Below are positions 36,239 through 47,999 of a stretch of DNA of 64,000 bases, in pieces. Under the pieces are notes generated by a model. It saw nothing but the letters and a program-made list of their open reading frames with translations. It ran no database searches and had not been told where the DNA came from. The stretch is from contig CM030722.1 in the NCBI GenBank assembly GCA_018127085.1, positions 434,001 through 498,000 of the forward strand. The letters are read 5' to 3'. Every line of letters starts with the position of its first letter. The stretch's first letter is position 1. Source of the DNA: Pneumocystis sp. 'macacae' (lineage: Eukaryota; Ascomycota; Pneumocystomycetes; Pneumocystales; Pneumocystaceae). A program made the translations under genes and the position numbers.

Positions 36239-36638
36239 ATGCGCGGGTGCACACCGTATGCACGCTATATGCACGCACTGTGCGGGGTGTATGCACGCAG
36301 TTGTGGAGTGTATGTGCAGAACATGGGGTGTATGCGCAGTATATGCATTTATGTGTACTATGTTGTCTGCAGCGTTTGCTGTGCGCTGTGCGTTGCCGCT
36401 GCATAGCACTGCTGTGTGCACCGGTGCACGTTGGATTGCATACATCGGTCAGCACTGTATGCGCAGTGTATGCGAAGCGTGCTGTATGGGGTGTATGCGC
36501 TATATATGTATTGTGTGCACACCATATGTGCAGTATATGCGTAATGTATGCCTATTATATGCGCAGTATGCGCCCAATGCACTGTGCAGACTGGTTATCA
36601 TTGCATGCACACTCCAGCGTGCCCGCCATCCACCGCGC
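36239..36638. repeat. Divergent promoter made of degenerate TATGCGC/GTATGC units
   Basis: About 400 bp between the MET22-like and C3HC genes. The + strand repeats GTATGCGCAGTATATGC, GTGTATGCGC and CATATGTGCAGTATATGCG with substitutions throughout, giving alternating purine-pyrimidine runs. It resembles the arrays at 30.85-31.0, 31.4-31.64 and 59.26-59.76 kb. No RNA gene is visible. Confidence 0.65.
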
Positions 36639-37541
36639 ATGGAGCGGGGAGCACGCAGGCGGCGCACTGCCGCACTCGCTGCACTCGACACTGCACTCGC
36701 ACGCTCCACCGACACGCCCCTCATGCTCCAGGCCGCTGCCCACAAGCGCCCCGCATATGCGCCCTGGAGCCGCACCGACTTCTCGCGCAGACTCGCCACC
36801 TTCTGGGCGTTTCCCTGGCACTGCACCGACTCGCCGCTCTGCGCCGTTGCCTGGGCAGGGCGCGGCTGGGTCTGTGTCGACCGCACTGTCGTCTGCTGCG
36901 AGCTCTGCAGGCGCCGCCACGACCTCACACACAGACCGGCGTCCCCCGGCTACACCGCCGCCACGGCCGAGCAGGCGCTCCTGCGCCTGTCTGCAGCACT
37001 TGCCTGCGACGGCCATGCCGACAGCTGCCCCTGGCGGCGCCGCGCATGCGACAGTAGGCCGCACTCCCAGCACGCTTACCTGACAGACTCAATTATGCGG
37101 CTGCCGCTTGCCGACCGGCAGGCAGCACTTGCTGCACACTGTGCACGCACCGAGCTTCTGTCCACAACAGACCACGCACTGCCCGCTCTGCTGCTGCCTG
37201 CAGACACAGACTGTGCACAGTCGGCTGCAGAAAGACTGTCGCTCTTTGGGTGGACACGTGTCACCGTCGACTCGGTCGAGCTGCTTGCATGCACAGCCTG
37301 CCACCGGCGGACCGGGCTGTGGGCGGCCGGAGAGCGCGTCTTCGACGTCGTCCACGAGCACAGAGACTACTGTCCGTGGGTCAGTGCTGCAAGCCAGGCT
37401 GCCGACGCTCCGGGCTGGAGACTGCTTGCACAGTGGGTCGAGGGCGGGCACAGCGGGGCTGAGACAGATGCACGGGTGGGGCGGCTGCGCGGGGTTTTGC
37501 AGGGCACAGAGGGACAGAGGCGCATTAGGCGGGCGGAGTGA
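36639..37541 (+). CDS. C3HC zinc-finger protein (NIPA/Rsm1-like)
   Basis: The C3HC finger reads YAPWSRTDFSRRLATF, then CAVAWAGRGWVCVDRTVVCCELC and HADSCPWRRRAC, the W...GW..C...C...H...CPWR order of the NIPA/Rsm1 family. A second copy-like part follows (RLSLFGWTRVTVDSVELLACTAC...FDVVHEHRDYCPWVSAA), matching the Rsm1-like C-terminal half. Relatives act in nuclear mRNA export (fission yeast Rsm1) or as an F-box-like ubiquitin ligase factor (NIPA). The ATG at 36639 precedes ERGARRRR; it is the best start in a frame with no introns needed, although a 33 nt intron around 37050-37085 is possible. The protein is unusually Ala/Arg-rich because of the local GC bias. Confidence 0.8.
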   Translation: MERGARRRRTAALAALDTALARSTDTPLMLQAAAHKRPAYAPWSRTDFSRRLATFWAFPWHCTDSPLCAVAWAGRGWVCVDRTVVCCELCRRRHDLTHRPASPGYTAATAEQALLRLSAALACDGHADSCPWRRRACDSRPHSQHAYLTDSIMRLPLADRQAALAAHCARTELLSTTDHALPALLLPADTDCAQSAAERLSLFGWTRVTVDSVELLACTACHRRTGLWAAGERVFDVVHEHRDYCPWVSAASQAADAPGWRLLAQWVEGGHSGAETDARVGRLRGVLQGTEGQRRIRRAE

Positions 37542-37559
37542 TGAGCACTGCAGGCAAGC

Positions 37560-37880
37560 CGGGCGCAGTGCAGGGTTAGGGTTGGGTGCGAGCGTGAGGC
37601 GTGGCAGGCAGCTGTTAGGGCTGGTTTGGAAGGAAGGGTTAGGGCTGGGCAAGGGCTGGGGCTGAACAGCGGGAGGGCTAGGGTTAGGACAAGGGCTGGG
37701 TTAGGGCTACGATTGGGTTAGGTTAGGGCTGTGATGGATTAGGGTTAGGAGTGGGTATAGGGCGGGGTTAGGTACAGGGCAGGGCGGCTAGGTGTAGGGC
37801 TAGGGCGGACACGATAGGGTAGGGTAGGGAAGGGTAGGGCAGGATGCTCGAGGGCAGGGTCAGGGTTGGGGTAGGGCTGG
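37560..37880 (+). repeat. Interstitial degenerate telomere-like array (TTAGGG/TAGGGC/TAGGGT)
   Basis: About 320 bp with more than 25 closely spaced GGG-containing units, many of them TTAGGG, TAGGGC or TAGGGT, interspersed with GGCTGGG and GCAGGG. All are on the + strand, between the C3HC gene and PAN2. Four-run G tracts with short loops make G-quadruplex formation likely. It is too degenerate to be an active telomere end. Confidence 0.85.
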
Positions 37881-37916
37881 GCAGTGTATGGGGGCAGCGG
37901 GGGGACGGGCGGGCCG

Positions 37917-40900
37917 ATGGGCGAGTGGGCGCGGGAGTGGACACAGGTAGGCGGTGGAGACGAGAAGCAGGCTGACAGGCAGGTTGGGTGCTGCGGGGCG
38001 GGGGAAGCAGGAGCGGTGACGGCATCGTGTTTTGACGAGCACTTCGAGCTTGTCTGGGTGGGGAATGAAAAAGTTTGCAGAGGCTGTTGGAGAGGAGGCT
38101 GAGTAGACAGGGACGGGTGAGCTCGTACTTTGGGGCGGAGCTCTGCCGGTACACAAGCACAAGGGCACACAATGGGGGGGTGTGTTCGCTGGTAGCACAT
38201 GAACGGGGGATTGTGTCGCTGTCGAGCCGAAACATGCGGCTGACGAACCGGCGGGGGCTGTGCCGGTGGTCGCTAAGGTGTGGGGAGCGGTGTTTTGGGG
38301 TGTAGTCTTATTGGCAGTGATGTAGACATGGTGGATCTTGAGTGTATGACGGTGGTCTGCCGAGGATCGTCGGACATACTGGTGGGGGGGCTGCAGACGC
38401 AGATGCTGGTGGTTAATGTGGAGAGGGGGGCAGTGGTGAGGAAGCTGGTGAGTGTGGGGAGGTGGGTGGAGAGTGGAGGGCTGAAGGAGGAAGAATCGGG
38501 AAAAGGACACGGTGGTGATGCAGGAGGGACGGTATATTTGCTGTGGCGCGTCTACGGGGGAGCTGAGTCTTCTGGATCCGCAGTCATACAGGGAGATGCA
38601 CAGGATAGAGGCACACAGCGGGTCGTTTTCGGATCTTGATGTGCAGGGGAATCTGATTTTGACATGTGGGTTTTCCCAGAGGTAGGGCTAGGGCTAGGGC
38701 TGGGGTTGGTGCTGAGGGCCAGGAATGAGCAGTATCTGCTGGACCCGCTTGTGAAGGTCTTTGATGTGCGGACGCTGCGTCCGCTGGTTCCGGTGCCGTT
38801 TCCAGGGGGACCGGCGTATGTCAGGATGCATCCCAAGATGTCGGCGACGGCGTTTGTTGTGAGCCAGAACGGGCTGTTCCATGTTGTCGATGTGGGCAAT
38901 ACGGCGGATGTGCAGCTGAGGCATGCAAGCACAAACACGTATTTTTCATCGTTTTGTGTTTCGCACTCGGGGGATGCACTTGCACTGTCGGATGCAGATG
39001 GGGGTGTGCAGTTGTGGAGCCAGAAGCGTGTGCCGCATTTCTCGGAGTTTTCGGGGTCTCTGGAGTGGCCGGATGCCTCTGTTCATGTTCCAAATGTCCG
39101 TATACACAGCGACACGTGAGTGGGTTATTTGTCTGGAGATAGCTATTATTTAATGAGATTAGCCCTTTGAATGTAATTGGCATGCCCTATTATCGGGAGG
39201 AGCTTCTTTCTTTTTGGCCTTCTCATTTGGTCTATGATGTCGGGAAAGTGTCTCATATATTAGATCAGGATGCGCTTTCCAACATGAAAATGGTGGATTT
39301 TGTTGGCTATTCTATATATAATGGGAACATGAGGAGGAATCAGGCCAGATATTATACTAGAGACAAAGGGGATGGAATACAGAATTTGATTGCTCCGAAA
39401 TTTCATAGTGAAAAAGCGAAGGAATTGGTTTCAGGTGACATGAAAAAGAATTCTGCTCCATTGTATTTTGAGGATGAAGACAGCGACTCTGCCGAGCCCT
39501 TTATTATACCGAAGTTTTATAAGCTATTGGAAATAAAGTATTCCAAGTTTGGTGTGGAAGATTTTGACTTTGGGTATTGACAAAAAATTTATTTACTAAA
39601 AAACAAGGTTGACTTTTAAAGATACTACAATAACACACCTTTTTCTGGGTTGGAAATCCACATTGAAAATTCATATTGCAATTCCTTAATCCAGCTATAT
39701 TATTTCATACCATCTATTCGTGAATTAGCCATAGCACATTCCGTTTCTTCTTGTGTACAAGAAAAATGTCTTCTTTGTGAAATGGGATTTCTTTTTAAAA
39801 TGCTTTCTGATGCAAATGGTCAGAACTGTCAGGCTACTAATTTTTTACGTGTTTTAAGTATATTACCACAAGGTAATTTTTTATTTCGATATTTCTTACT
39901 TTATTGCTTATGAAATAAGCTATGTCGTTAGGCCTCATTATAAATGAATCTATGGAAAAAAAGAGTTCTTTTTCTTCTCTTATACAGGCTTTAAATAGAT
40001 TTTTATTGGAAAAATTGAGTGACGAATCGTTAAATACACATTCATTAAATCCGCTTCATTCTACTATTATTTCGCCTTTGGCCGAAACAAATGGGATTTT
40101 TTCAAAAACAATAACTTTTTGTGATTGCGGGGCAAATTCAGTTAGAGATTCTATTGTTTTTGTTATTGATTTTATTTACCCAAAGGTTAAAAAGATATCA
40201 CATATTTTTCTCATATTGATTTTTAGAAGATAACTTCAGAAAAAAAGTCTTCATTGGCGTCATTTTCTTTAATTTTAGGAGTAAGTATTAATCGTGAGAT
40301 GCAAAATAGAGCCTGGTGCCCTAATTGTCATCAATTTCGGTTTCTTAGTACTCGGAGAACAGTCAGTAATTTCCCATGTTATTTGAATATTAATGCAATG
40401 GCTTACACACAAGATCATTGGAAATACTGGAGTTCTAAAAGCTGGCTTCCAACCAAAATAGGTTTAAGTCACCATTTAGGAAAGGTTGTTTGTTTTCAAG
40501 GCAAAGATATCGATAAAAAAATAGGAAATGGTGGACTTACTATTTACAATTTAAAAGGACTTGTGGTAGAAATTTCTTTTAAGAATGAATCTCACCTCGT
40601 TTCTTTTATTCATGGTTTGTTTTGTCTTTTTATTATTTCGTTCTACTTATTTGAGAAGTAACTGATAGAAATATAGAGCTGAAATATAAAACATCATGGT
40701 TTCTTTTTAATGATTTTTTAGTAATGTCCGTTCCTGAAGATCATGTTTTAAATTTCTCAAAAGCATGGAAAGTACCCGCCATATTGATATATGAGAAAAT
40801 AGATTATTCAGAGGATCTCGAAAAGATTAGTTTGCCTCCTTTTGATACATCGGTTTTGTATAAAGATTATTCTGTTTCATTGTATGTTTATATTATTTAT

Positions 40901-41773
40901 GCTAAATTGTTTGATGAATTCAGGAAACGAGATATGCAATTTATACGTCATCAAATTCTTACAGAAACAGAGAAATTAGATAATAACACAGTTATTGGAT
41001 TAGATGCCGAATTTGTGTCTATGCAAAAAGAAGAAATAAATGTACGCAGTGATGGAACTAGATGTATCGTTAGACCTAGTAAACTTTTATTGGCAAGAGT
41101 GTCTGCAGTTCGAGGAAATGGAGAATTAGAAAATGTTCCATTTATTGATGACTATATAGTTTTAAATGAACCAATTATTGACTATCTCACTGAATTTTCT
41201 GGAATTAAACATGGTGATTTAGATCCAATAACATCCAAATATACACTTGTTCCGTTAAAGGTATGTCTTGTCTTATTTTATCTACAAAGTAAAATATCTA
41301 AAAAATTAGTAGATTGCATATAAGAAATTAAGACTACTTGTAACTCTTGGTTGTAAATTCGTAGGTCATGGACTGCAAAAAGATTTCCGAATAATTAGTA
41401 TTATTACTATTTTTCTCGAAATATTTTTAATCTAGATAGACATACATGTACCTAAAAATCAAGTTATAGACACAGTAAATCTTTTTTATCTTGAAAGCCG
41501 TCAAAGGTATAAAAATAATGATATTTATTAAATAATATAAATGAATTTAGGAAACTTTCATTACGTTTTTTGGCATGGTATCTATTGCAGGATTATATTC
41601 AGCAAGATAGTCATGATTCTATTGAGGATGCTAGAACTGCTTTATTACTTTATAAAAAGTATAACGAATTTAAAGAACAAGGGATTTTTGAGGAAAAATT
41701 AAAGGAAATATATGATTTAGGCAAAAAATATGGTTATAAACCACCAATAATAACTGAAGAAAAAATACATTAA
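37917..41773 (+). CDS. PAN2: PAN2, catalytic subunit of the PAN2-PAN3 deadenylase
   Basis: Poly(A)-specific 3' exonuclease that trims mRNA tails in the cytoplasm. WD40 propeller: [96 protein letters not shown] and [21 protein letters not shown]. The linker has [19 protein letters not shown]. An inactive USP-like domain follows ([24 protein letters not shown]). The DEDDh exonuclease shows [27 protein letters not shown] and [13 protein letters not shown], with all catalytic acids and the His present. Upstream exons are GC-rich, downstream exons AT-rich; the switch falls around the intron 39116-39162. Start by ATG at 37917 (GEWAREW); the very N-terminus is less certain. Confidence 0.92.
38682..38716 (+). 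other. PAN2 mini-intron built from telomere-like repeats
   Basis: A 35 nt intron starting GTAGGGCTAGGGCTAGGGC and ending GGTGCTGAG. Removing it joins LTCGFSQR to [14 protein letters not shown] in frame, which the PAN2 family requires. It therefore consists mostly of three TAGGGC units. Confidence 0.75.
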
Positions 41774-42202
41774 TTATAATAAGATAAATATGGGTAAATA
41801 ACTGATATTTGGGAATCTACTAGCTAGTAACAATTAAATACATCGATATTATCTACAAATAATGTATATATGTAAATGTATATAGTTTTATATCAAAATT
41901 TAGATATTTTTATTTTATATAGGAAAATTAATGTACAATTTCAGTAATAACCAATAGAAATATATCCAATATTTCTAATTATACTTTTGAAATGAAATCC
42001 CGCATTTCTTATACTTTGATTGTTTTTTAAATTAAAAAATTGTTTTAATGCATAAAAATGTGTTATAAATTATCCTTTATGTTAAATGTTTTTAATGAAA
42101 TAGCATCTGAATTGTATCGTAAATTATATTAATACAGTTATTTCTTTAATATAACGTCAATAAGCATATCTTTTCTTCTAAAAAAGTACAATCAACAATA
42201 CA
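41774..42202. other. AT-rich convergent intergenic region
   Basis: The 3' flanks of PAN2 and TCO89. Only A/T-rich simple sequence; no gene, RNA or repeat family seen. Confidence 0.6.
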
Positions 42203-43426
42203 TTATGTAATGTTTTCATTAATTGTCCACATTTTCTCGAGAATTACTTGAATTGATTCTGTTATATCATTATATTCAATTTCTTCTTTATTAGGCTCTT
42301 TTGAATGATTATCATATTTCCCTATAAAATCAGTTAGTTTAGATGAATTCTTATTCGTTTTATCTTCTGAAGATTTATGGTTTATTGGATTTAACATTTG
42401 TTTGATATCTTCAAGACAACCATTATGAAATAATTTTAAAATAACATGTTTTGAAGGATTTATAAAACGTGATATACTAGTATATTCTTTATTAATATAA
42501 TCAATCTGACGTTGTATAAAATCATAATTTTCAGATTCATTCTTTGAATGAGATTTAATACATGTTAAACTCAATTCTCTTTGTAATAAAAGTTTCTGCT
42601 GTGTTCGGTTCATATAACTTTTAAAAGAAGGTTCCGAAGCAGCGCATTTTAATGTATTTGCCTTTGGTGTTGGAATTATTGGTTCAGTAGATGTGTTATT
42701 TGTTTCATTGAGATTTTGTAAAACGTAAGATGAAGAATCATTTTCTGAAAGAAATAAGCATTTGTATATAATCTAAAATAAAAAACCTTTTGATAATGTT
42801 GATTGTGTTACTGCTGTATTTTCTGCAATCACAGTTTCACGAGTTAAGTAGGGCATAGCAACTTGATGATTTCTTATTGACATAAGGCGACTTGTAATAG
42901 GCTTAGAAAGAGACAAAACAACACGTTTTATGTCATCAAGATCCTCTGTTTCTTCAAGAGAGTGCATTTTTGTGTTGGAACATGAAATAATATCTTTTTG
43001 TGATTTTTCTAAATCTGGTGACAGAACCTCCAATCCTATTTCTCCTGATTGGTCATTTTTCTTTTCCTTATTATTCTCGACATCTTTCCTTTGCTTTTCT
43101 ATTTCTTGTACAATTTTTTTGTCTATATCATTTATATCCATTTGAAGAACATGTTTTCGTAATGTATCGGTTAAAATATCTCGAGTTTTTAACTCTTCTG
43201 GAACAACTAACACAGTTGAAGCTGCTGGCATAGCATTCTTATTCATTTTATTTAAATTCCGTCCGCAAGAAGGCACTCGTGTATGATGACGTCCATGAAC
43301 AACAAATGTTTTATGAACTTTAGTTTGACGATGTGTATGAGAGTCATCAGCTATAGATCCTAATGAATGTATTCTAGTATCCGATAGTGACGTATTTTGT
43401 GTCTGTTTTGATGACAAATCTGTCAT
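42203..43426 (-). CDS. TCO89: TORC1 subunit Tco89-like protein
   Basis: Two exons join across a 43 nt intron ending near 42741. The N-terminal half contains FVVHGRHHTRVPSCGRNLNKMNK, the short conserved basic motif of Tco89 proteins. The C-terminal half contains MNRTQQKLLLQREL followed by a helical stretch (YDFIQRQIDYINKEYTSISRF), the second family hallmark. The rest is Ser/Thr/Asn-rich, low in complexity and probably disordered. Tco89 is a fungal-specific TORC1 subunit at the vacuole membrane, linked to nutrient and wall-stress signalling. The identification rests on two motifs, so it is good but not certain. Confidence 0.75.
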
Positions 43427-43789
43427 TTTACAAGATTTCTAAAAGAATTTAGATTTACGGCTGATTTAGAGCCGTACACATTGCGTAAGATGCAAACCAG
43501 TTTTATGGAGTTAAATACTACTTGGTAAAAAAATATTGTAATGAGTATACAACCTGTCAAAAGATCTATAAAGCATGTTAAGATATGATTCTATATATTT
43601 TTGTTTTTTTTTTTTTGTACATTTTTGTTAGAAATGAATATATTTTATCTCCATATATAGTATAATATATTTTATAAATATAGAATTTTTCTAGATTTTG
43701 AATACAAAAGATTTGCTTTAAACACGCTTTTTGTTCTTTTTTGTTGTTATCAACTTTTTTTTGTATTTACTAATTTCACATATTTTATG
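43427..43789. other. AT-rich spacer between TCO89 and NUP120
   Basis: About 360 bp with long T runs near 43600 and no supported gene. It serves as TCO89 promoter and NUP120 3' flank. Confidence 0.55.
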
Positions 43790-46700
43790 TCAAATACTGT
43801 CAAGCATAAACTGCATACGCTTTAATTCCTGTGTATATTCCTTCCTAACTGCTTCTATGTTTAAGATCTGTCTTTGTTTTATTTCATCTTTTTCTGCAAA
43901 TTAATAATTATTAAATATAAAAAAAAACTTACTGGAGTACGAATATTTTATTTTTTTGTCAGAATGATAGGCTGGCTTAATATCTGGATAAAGAATCCAA
44001 GAATTGCTTGTATCAACGCAAGATAATGCGGAAAGAAGAGCAAGATATCCTTCAATAATGTCAATTTGTTCTTGATTTCCTGCACCTTTGATTAAAGAAC
44101 TACTTCTTAGTCTTTGCAATCGATGATACATGATAGATGCCGCTTCAAAAGTAAGCAAAAATTTAAAAAATAGTCATTTTACCTCCTCGGAAATTTCCTT
44201 GTTTTACTCTCCATGAATACAATATTTTATGATAACATGGATTTGTTCTAACGTCTATCATATTTTGGGCTCTAAAATCTAAGATTGAATCGAATTCATC
44301 ACTCAATCCAAGAAAAGAATATTCACAAAGCCTTTCAGAAAGATTTTCACCACACATCATGTCAACCAATTTGTAGAGTGAATCACATTTACTATAATGA
44401 TTAATATAAACTCGAAATAATTAAAGATCTTACTTTTCATAAGATTGAAATTGCAAAAGAATCAAATATGCGTTATCATACATTTTAGCATCTATATATG
44501 CTTGAAACATTTTATTATAAAGATCTTCTTTCTCAGTAGGATTCAACTATTTTTATTAAATAAATATAAAATATAGAACATACCTTTTCTAATCCTAATT
44601 TTCTAGCTTCTTCATAAAATTCTACTGAATAAAGATATAATGCTTTCTGAAAATAAATATCTGCTACATGAATAAAATATAAATACAAATCGTTAGAAAT
44701 GAATGAAATTCCAAAATTTTTCAAAACGCTTAAAATAATATCAGATGCATGAGTTATATATGTACCTAAAATTCATAAATATAATGTATTCATTAAAATA
44801 TAATTATACATATACCGACTGATGCTTTCTTAAAAAGCACAGAAGACTTTTCTAACATTCCTAAACTTAGAAATATTCTTGCTTTTAAATAGATACCAAG
44901 AGGCATAAATGATATCCAAGATGCAATCTCCATAGCCTCTGATAAATATTTAAACTGAAATAACAATGCTGCTGTGCAAAAAGACATTTCATAACCATCC
45001 TTAAACACTCCAAAAACATGAGAACTATCAATAAGCTCTTTCATCTCACTAGTTTTTAATTCTTTAAAAATATAAAATTCACGCAAAAAAAATCTTAATG
45101 TTGATTCGAATCCATAAAGTCTTTCAATATTTTTGCTGATCGCTTTTATATCATGATATCGGTTACTTGTATTATCTAATATAAGCATTTCATCTGTTTT
45201 ATTTAGAAGATGTGAGCAACATTCACGAATACAACAACATTCTCTAAACTCGCAAAGATAATCATTAAATAATTGATAAAAGCCAGTAAGCTTTTGCATA
45301 TTACCATTATAACATCCAATAAAAATCAAAACCAATAACATTCGTAATAAAATATCATAATATATATATATAGCTTGATGAATTGATAAAGTTAACATAT
45401 TTAAACTTAATACTGATCTTTGTTTTGCATAAATATTTAACTGAAAACATTTATCGTTAATTAGACATCGAAGTAGTATTGTCATTGCAAATACAGGGTC
45501 TGAAATATCATTAAAAACCATATTAATATCATCTATTTTTGATGTTTCAACTTGTTCAGAAAATATTCTATCAGAAAGAATCCAAATCCTATCTCCAATA
45601 GAAAACGAATGCTTTTGTCTAATTTCTTCCTCTAACACTTGTTTAATAAATAATATTTGCATATCAGAAAAATCATTTAAAAATTTATTACTAATGAAAA
45701 ATAATTGTGCTATATCAAAACGTGTTACATCATTTCCAATATGGGAATATATTGGATTCCCTTTTGAACTACACCATTTTTGAAATCTAGGATCATCTCT
45801 TTTTTTATTTAAACAATGATAATATATAACTTCAGAAGAGATACATTTATTTATTATCCCAATAGAATTTGCTTTCACAATAAAAACATGATTTGTTATT
45901 GAATCACAAATAAGATCAAGAGGTTCAGAACCTAGTTCTTCAAGTTCTGTACATAATCGCAAAAACCGAATCCATTCTGTATTAAGTTCTTGTCTGTATT
46001 TATCAAAAAGTAGCAATCCGCTATAAGGATCACGCTGAAGAGTAACAATTGTATTTATTTCCTTATATACTGACTCTTTCATTTCTTGTAAAGAATTAAA
46101 AAATACATTTCTTCGATTATATGTATAATTCTTTAAATTATTTTTATATTGATATATTTCTAATGCTGTTCTTATTGTTACTGAAGAAAATTGCCCAGGT
46201 ATTGAAATTTTCCTGTACCAATATTCTGATACATCATAAGGACTTGTTTCAAAAATGACTGATGGTGATATTTTTTTTGATAAAAATTTATGCGCAGGAA
46301 TCAATGTATTCCATTCTTCATTTGTATGTGTCTGATCAAGAGGATCAATCGCCATATACTGAATAACAGAACTTATGTTACTTTTCCATAGAACCCAAAT
46401 GACTAACCCTGTTTTTGCATTATTTTCTTGTAAATCATTTTCATTTTCAATAAATTTACTAGAAATAGCGAATTTCAAGACTACCCATACAGAATTATTT
46501 GTTGGAGGACGTAAACGCATTTGCAAATGTGTATGAGAAGTTAAATTAACCAAACCAGTAAATGTTGTTTCAGAATAAGTTGCTCCCCATAAGATAAATC
46601 CAGACTCTATAAGCGAAGTAAATGTTAATAGATAAAATTTGTATCCTTGAAATGAAGGTTTTTCTAAAATTGAAATTAAACATCTTGGTTGTGGGTCAAA

Positions 46701-47584
46701 TATTTTCTGATCGTTCCATGCATTATATGTTTTTAAAAGAACTCTTCGATCTAAAGACCATACTTTTAATTTCCCATCCAAACTAATTGTAAAAAGAAGA
46801 GAATATGTAAGCGATAGCTCCATAGAAATAATCAAATTAGGAGATAATCTATCATTTTTAGATATTCCCCATAAAAATATTCCTTTAAAAGAAGAAAAAT
46901 AATTTCCATCACTGAAAGGAATTTCTATATATTCATCTGCAAATACAATAATTAATTATTTTTGTAAATATTAACATTATACATACTCTGATTATTTTCT
47001 TCAAACATAAGAAGTCCTCCGTCTTTTAAAGCAAAGACTACTTTCCTTGGCGTAATAGATATAAAAAAATGAGGCATCCTAACGTCAAAATAGCATGACC
47101 GATATATAGAACACCAATCAAATGTATTTTCAATAAATTCTGATTGCCCATTAAAATGCGCAGATGTAAAACGAAGAGTATAAAAAAAATTCCGCTGTGT
47201 CAAAACATGTACTTTAAACTCATCCACATTTTCTTCATCTATAAAAACAATACCATATGACTTAATACTCGATGGAAAAAAAATAAATAAGTTTACCCCC
47301 GAAAAAATGTCCAAATCATTTGTTTCAACAGGAATAAGTTCAAGAATATTTTTGCAAACTATTCTCCATAAAATTTTATTTAAAAATCTTTCTTTTCTTC
47401 TTATAAAAATTGAACTTTGAGATGCTAAAAATGCTTTTGAATAATAATTTTCTGGATCAATCGAAACTTCTTCAAGTTCATCTTCATCACCTGCAACTCG
47501 AAGTACATTAAGGTCTATTTTCTTACGCTGAAAAAGCTGATCTACTGCTATAGATGTTTCTTTTAGCCAGTTTTGTAATTTCAT
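43790..47584 (-). CDS. NUP120: Nucleoporin Nup120/Nup160 (Y-complex)
   Basis: Scaffold nucleoporin of the Nup84/Nup107 Y-complex. The N-terminal beta-propeller carries CYFDVRMPHFFISITPRKVVFALKDGGLLM, then SYSLLFTISLDGKLKVWSLDRRVLLKTYN and PTNNSVWVVLKFAISS, which match the Nup120/160 family. A long alpha-solenoid follows, ending in helical repeats such as LYNKMFQAYIDAKMYDNAYLILLQF and GNFRGAASIMYHRLQRLRSSS. The final exon ends EYTQELKRMQFMLDSI (stop 43790-43792). The large central exon is 680 codons; the C-terminal part is split by short introns. Length near 1,200 residues is normal. Tail and start frames are intact. Confidence 0.88.
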
Positions 47585-47999
47585 GATTTAAAATATATTG
47601 AAAGACGTTGGACTTTTACGACGTATTGTTAAGTGTTATAAAAATTAAATAATAAATAAAAAGTTAAACTGAAATAGGTTTCTATTTCAGAAAATTTTCG
47701 AAAATTCAAGTGTTTTAATAAATAACTTCAATTAGAATGAAAAGGAATGATATATTAATATATTAAATTTATGAAATCAAATAGTTTTACAGATAATGTC
47801 GTTAAAGGATAAATATTATGTGAATAAAAGAGAAAAAATAATTATACCTATATTGTTTGTTTCTTCTTCTCTGTCTTCGTGAAATCAATTGTTGTGTTTT
47901 TAAAAATTGAATGTTTTATGAATCATAAATCATATGACACATTTTAAATATACAGGTGCCAAAATAATTAGATATAAAATATAACTCTTTACCAACATA
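47585..47999. other. AT-rich spacer between NUP120 and RAD51
   Basis: About 415 bp with no ORF or RNA gene that I can support; NUP120 promoter and RAD51 3' flank. Confidence 0.55.

Noticed and set aside
35399..36445. Long Cys/Ala/Arg-rich frames overlapping the MET22-like gene on both strands
   Set aside because: They are alternative frames of GC-rich coding DNA; only the frame with DPVDGT and WDHAAG motifs matches a family.
37560..37880. A true chromosome end
   Set aside because: The repeats are degenerate and genes continue intact on both sides.
31708..39119. The GC island as horizontally acquired or contaminating DNA
   Set aside because: RSC9 and PAN2 cross into AT-rich DNA within one continuous gene, and the composition changes gradually rather than at a sharp border.
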